From an uncultured Prevotella sp. (GTDB lineage Bacteria > Bacteroidota > Bacteroidia > Bacteroidales > Bacteroidaceae), in assembly GCA_900546345.1 (NCBI GenBank), contig URCI01000078.1, positions 1 to 7,872 on the forward strand: a stretch of DNA of 7,872 bases, written 5' to 3'. Made by a program: the position numbers and the translations under genes. Position 1 is the first letter of the stretch. Each line of letters starts with the position of its first letter. Below are positions 6,214-7,872 of this stretch, one piece after another. The notes below the pieces were generated by a model. That model saw only the letters and a program-made list of their open reading frames with translations, was not told the DNA's origin and ran no database searches.

Positions 6214-7848
6214 TTATTTTATTTTGAACACAGGGGCGATCTTGTCCTTGTGCTTGGAAGGGAGAGTAATCACAAGTCCATCAGCAGTGCGGCTGAAGGG
6301 AACCTTGCCATATCCGAGCAGTTCCACCCGGCCAATATTCCCTTTAAACTGTTTGGAGCCTTTACCTAGAGACTTGATTATAATGGTCTGCGGTTTTTCA
6401 GCATCAGGCCATTTCAGGGCCGCGGCATAGAGATAACGTCCCTTTTGGGTGAATCGGATCTCCTGCGAAGATGGATTCATATAGGAACCCTCATTGAAGC
6501 CCTGTGCATTGATGGCAATATTGGATTCTGCTATCGAGCCCTCACCGAAGATCTTCCAAGGACGGGTACCATAGATAGCCTCGCCGTTGGTGCGCATCCA
6601 GTCGCGCAACTCCAGCAGGATGGCATATTCCTTCTCATCGAAGGTGCCGTCAGCACGGAGTGGCACGCTGAGGAGCAGATTGCCGTTCTTGCTGACCACA
6701 TCGAAAAGCATACGAGCCACCTGGGCCGCACTCTTGTATCCATTGTTCTCGTAGGTACGCTTGTTGTAATGCCAACCGCCAATGCACGTGCAGGTCTGCC
6801 ACGGCAGAGGAATGAGCTCATTAGGGGCTCCGCGCTCCACGTCCCAGGTCAAGGCACCTTTAAGCGAGTCAGGGAGAATCTTGCCGAACATCACAGCGCG
6901 CTGTTTGCCATGGTTTTGTTTCAGAGAGTGGTTATAGAAAGACGAAGCTATCTTTTGACCTGTGTTGTCCACATTATAAAAAGGAGCCACCGTCACGTCG
7001 AAATAGAGCAGGTCCGGATTGTAGCGGTCTATCACGTCAAGCGTTCGGTTGAGGAAGTTCTGACGGAACTTCTCAGATGGTATCGAGGCTCCGTTCTGCC
7101 AGGCCCACTGGCGATGAATCATGCCATCGGCCCACGTGCCTTCACTAAAGGGATGGTCTTGTGCATAGAGGTCCTGCGGATCGAGTCCTTCCCACCATTT
7201 TCCTTTTCCGTCTTCCTTCGTAAGCCACCCGTCGTATTTTACGCCCATCTTGTCACCGCTGCGATCGTAGCGGCGCGATGGCTCATACCATATCCAAGCA
7301 TGGTCGGCATGCAGGCTTACGCCGAAGGGTAATCCTACTTTTTTCGCAGCTGCTGCCCAGCCAGCGAGGATGTCTTTGTGCGGACCGATGTTCATCGAGT
7401 TCCATGGCTGGTACTTACTGTCCCAAAGGTCGTAATTGTCATGATGGTTGCCGAGAGCAAAGAAATATCTTGCTCCTACAGATTTATAGAATCTCAGCAG
7501 TGAGTCAGGATTCCATTTCTCGGCTTTGAAGTCGGGAAGGACATCCTTGAAACCATATTCGGAAGGATGGCCGTAGTTCTTTATGTGCTCCTTATATTGA
7601 TATGAGCCCTCAAGATAGATCGAGCGAGCGTTCCAGTCGCCCGTCTCCTCCACACATTGCGGGCCCCAGTGAGCCCAGATTCCGAACTTGGCATCACGGA
7701 ACCATTCCGGGCACTCGTATTTCTGCAGACTCTGCCATGTGGGCTCATAGGGCCCTGTAACTAGCGGCATGTCCTGTGCCTGAACTTGCAAGCAACCTGC
7801 AATCGCTAGCAACGGTATCATTAATGAGTCCACTTTAAAAAGTGGCAA
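6214..7848 (-). CDS. GH29 family alpha-L-fucosidase, exported
   Basis: Predicted retaining exo-alpha-L-fucosidase that releases terminal fucose from oligosaccharides. The catalytic (beta/alpha)8 domain spans about residues 35-435. It shows FGIWAHWG (55-62), the active-site strand GNHHDNYDLWDS (133-144), and LLYFDVTVAP (280-289), whose Asp284 is the likely nucleophile. NGNLLLSVPLRADGT (388-402) and NGEAIYGTRPW (421-431) are also strong GH29 signatures. A C-terminal beta-sandwich follows (about 436-544). I cannot assign the acid/base residue or the linkage preference. The 544-residue length is normal for the family. The start is uncertain: the longest frame begins with TTG at 7848, just after an in-frame stop at 7858-7860, while GTG at 7833 and ATG at 7821 are alternatives. 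The N-terminus has a short hydrophobic export segment with a lipobox-like IAGC (16-19) and a possible signal peptidase I site after Ala24. It lies 21 bases upstream of the SusC gene, so it is probably co-transcribed with it. Confidence 0.93.
   Translation of the reverse strand: MPLFKVDSLMIPLLAIAGCLQVQAQDMPLVTGPYEPTWQSLQKYECPEWFRDAKFGIWAHWGPQCVEETGDWNARSIYLEGSYQYKEHIKNYGHPSEYGFKDVLPDFKAEKWNPDSLLRFYKSVGARYFFALGNHHDNYDLWDSKYQPWNSMNIGPHKDILAGWAAAAKKVGLPFGVSLHADHAWIWYEPSRRYDRSGDKMGVKYDGWLTKEDGKGKWWEGLDPQDLYAQDHPFSEGTWADGMIHRQWAWQNGASIPSEKFRQNFLNRTLDVIDRYNPDLLYFDVTVAPFYNVDNTGQKIASSFYNHSLKQNHGKQRAVMFGKILPDSLKGALTWDVERGAPNELIPLPWQTCTCIGGWHYNKRTYENNGYKSAAQVARMLFDVVSKNGNLLLSVPLRADGTFDEKEYAILLELRDWMRTNGEAIYGTRPWKIFGEGSIAESNIAINAQGFNEGSYMNPSSQEIRFTQKGRYLYAAALKWPDAEKPQTIIIKSLGKGSKQFKGNIGRVELLGYGKVPFSRTADGLVITLPSKHKDKIAPVFKIK
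7830..7845. promoter_or_regulatory. 16-base dyad between the candidate GH29 starts
   Basis: CCACTTT (7830-7836) and AAAGTGG (7839-7845) form a perfect 7-base inverted repeat around two A's. It lies between the TTG at 7848 and the ATG at 7821. If the ATG is used, it would sit about 9 bases before the start, where it could be an operator or a small leader hairpin affecting ribosome access. If TTG is used, it is only coding sequence. No matching regulator is present in the window. Confidence 0.35.
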
Positions 7849-7872
7849 TTTAAAATTTTATATGTGTCCGAG

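Noticed and set aside
6445..7332. A 295-codon plus-strand open frame opposite GH29
   Set aside because: It is an in-register antisense shadow of a clear GH29 catalytic domain, with no recognisable motif in the product.
1..7872. CRISPR array, insertion sequence, tRNA or rRNA gene
   Set aside because: No regularly spaced repeats, transposase-like protein, terminal repeats of an insertion sequence, tRNA cloverleaf or rRNA stretch was seen. The sequence is almost wholly accounted for by four intact genes.

Overview
This window looks like part of a polysaccharide utilization locus (PUL) from a Bacteroidota bacterium, probably a gut or rumen Bacteroidales member such as Prevotella or Bacteroides. 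The main evidence is an adjacent SusC-type TonB-dependent transporter and SusD-type surface lipoprotein, a pair characteristic of this phylum. Supporting signs are AT-rich spacers without Shine-Dalgarno sequences and signal peptides ending in Ala-Gln. The genus is an inference and cannot be fixed from this sequence.

All four genes lie on the minus strand, so transcription runs from high to low coordinates. In order they are: a GH29 alpha-L-fucosidase-family enzyme (7848-6214), a SusC-like transporter (6192-3112), a SusD-like glycan-binding lipoprotein (3091-1427) and a GH43 five-bladed beta-propeller glycosidase (1219-104). The first three are separated by only 21 and 20 bases and almost certainly share a transcript. 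A 207-base AT-rich gap with a strong inverted repeat just after the SusD stop separates the GH43 gene. A hairpin terminator overlaps the GH43 stop codon and probably closes the unit.

In the inferred model, SusD captures an oligosaccharide at the cell surface and SusC imports it with TonB energy. GH29 removes terminal alpha-L-fucose. GH43 removes an arabinofuranose, xylose or galactose-type side group in the periplasm. Together this suggests a fucose-containing branched glycan such as plant pectin, arabinogalactan, fucosylated xyloglucan or a host-type glycan. The sequence does not decide among these. No regulator (hybrid two-component system, SusR-like protein, or ECF sigma/anti-sigma pair) and no endo-acting depolymerase is in the window. 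The locus probably continues beyond the right edge, which is only 24 bases upstream of the GH29 gene.

The gene content is ordinary for the phylum, and I do not see a clearly new system. The points worth a second look are the inverted repeat between SusD and GH43, the unclear start and export signal of the GH29 protein with a dyad between its candidate starts, and a promoter-like element at the left edge pointing antisense into GH43.
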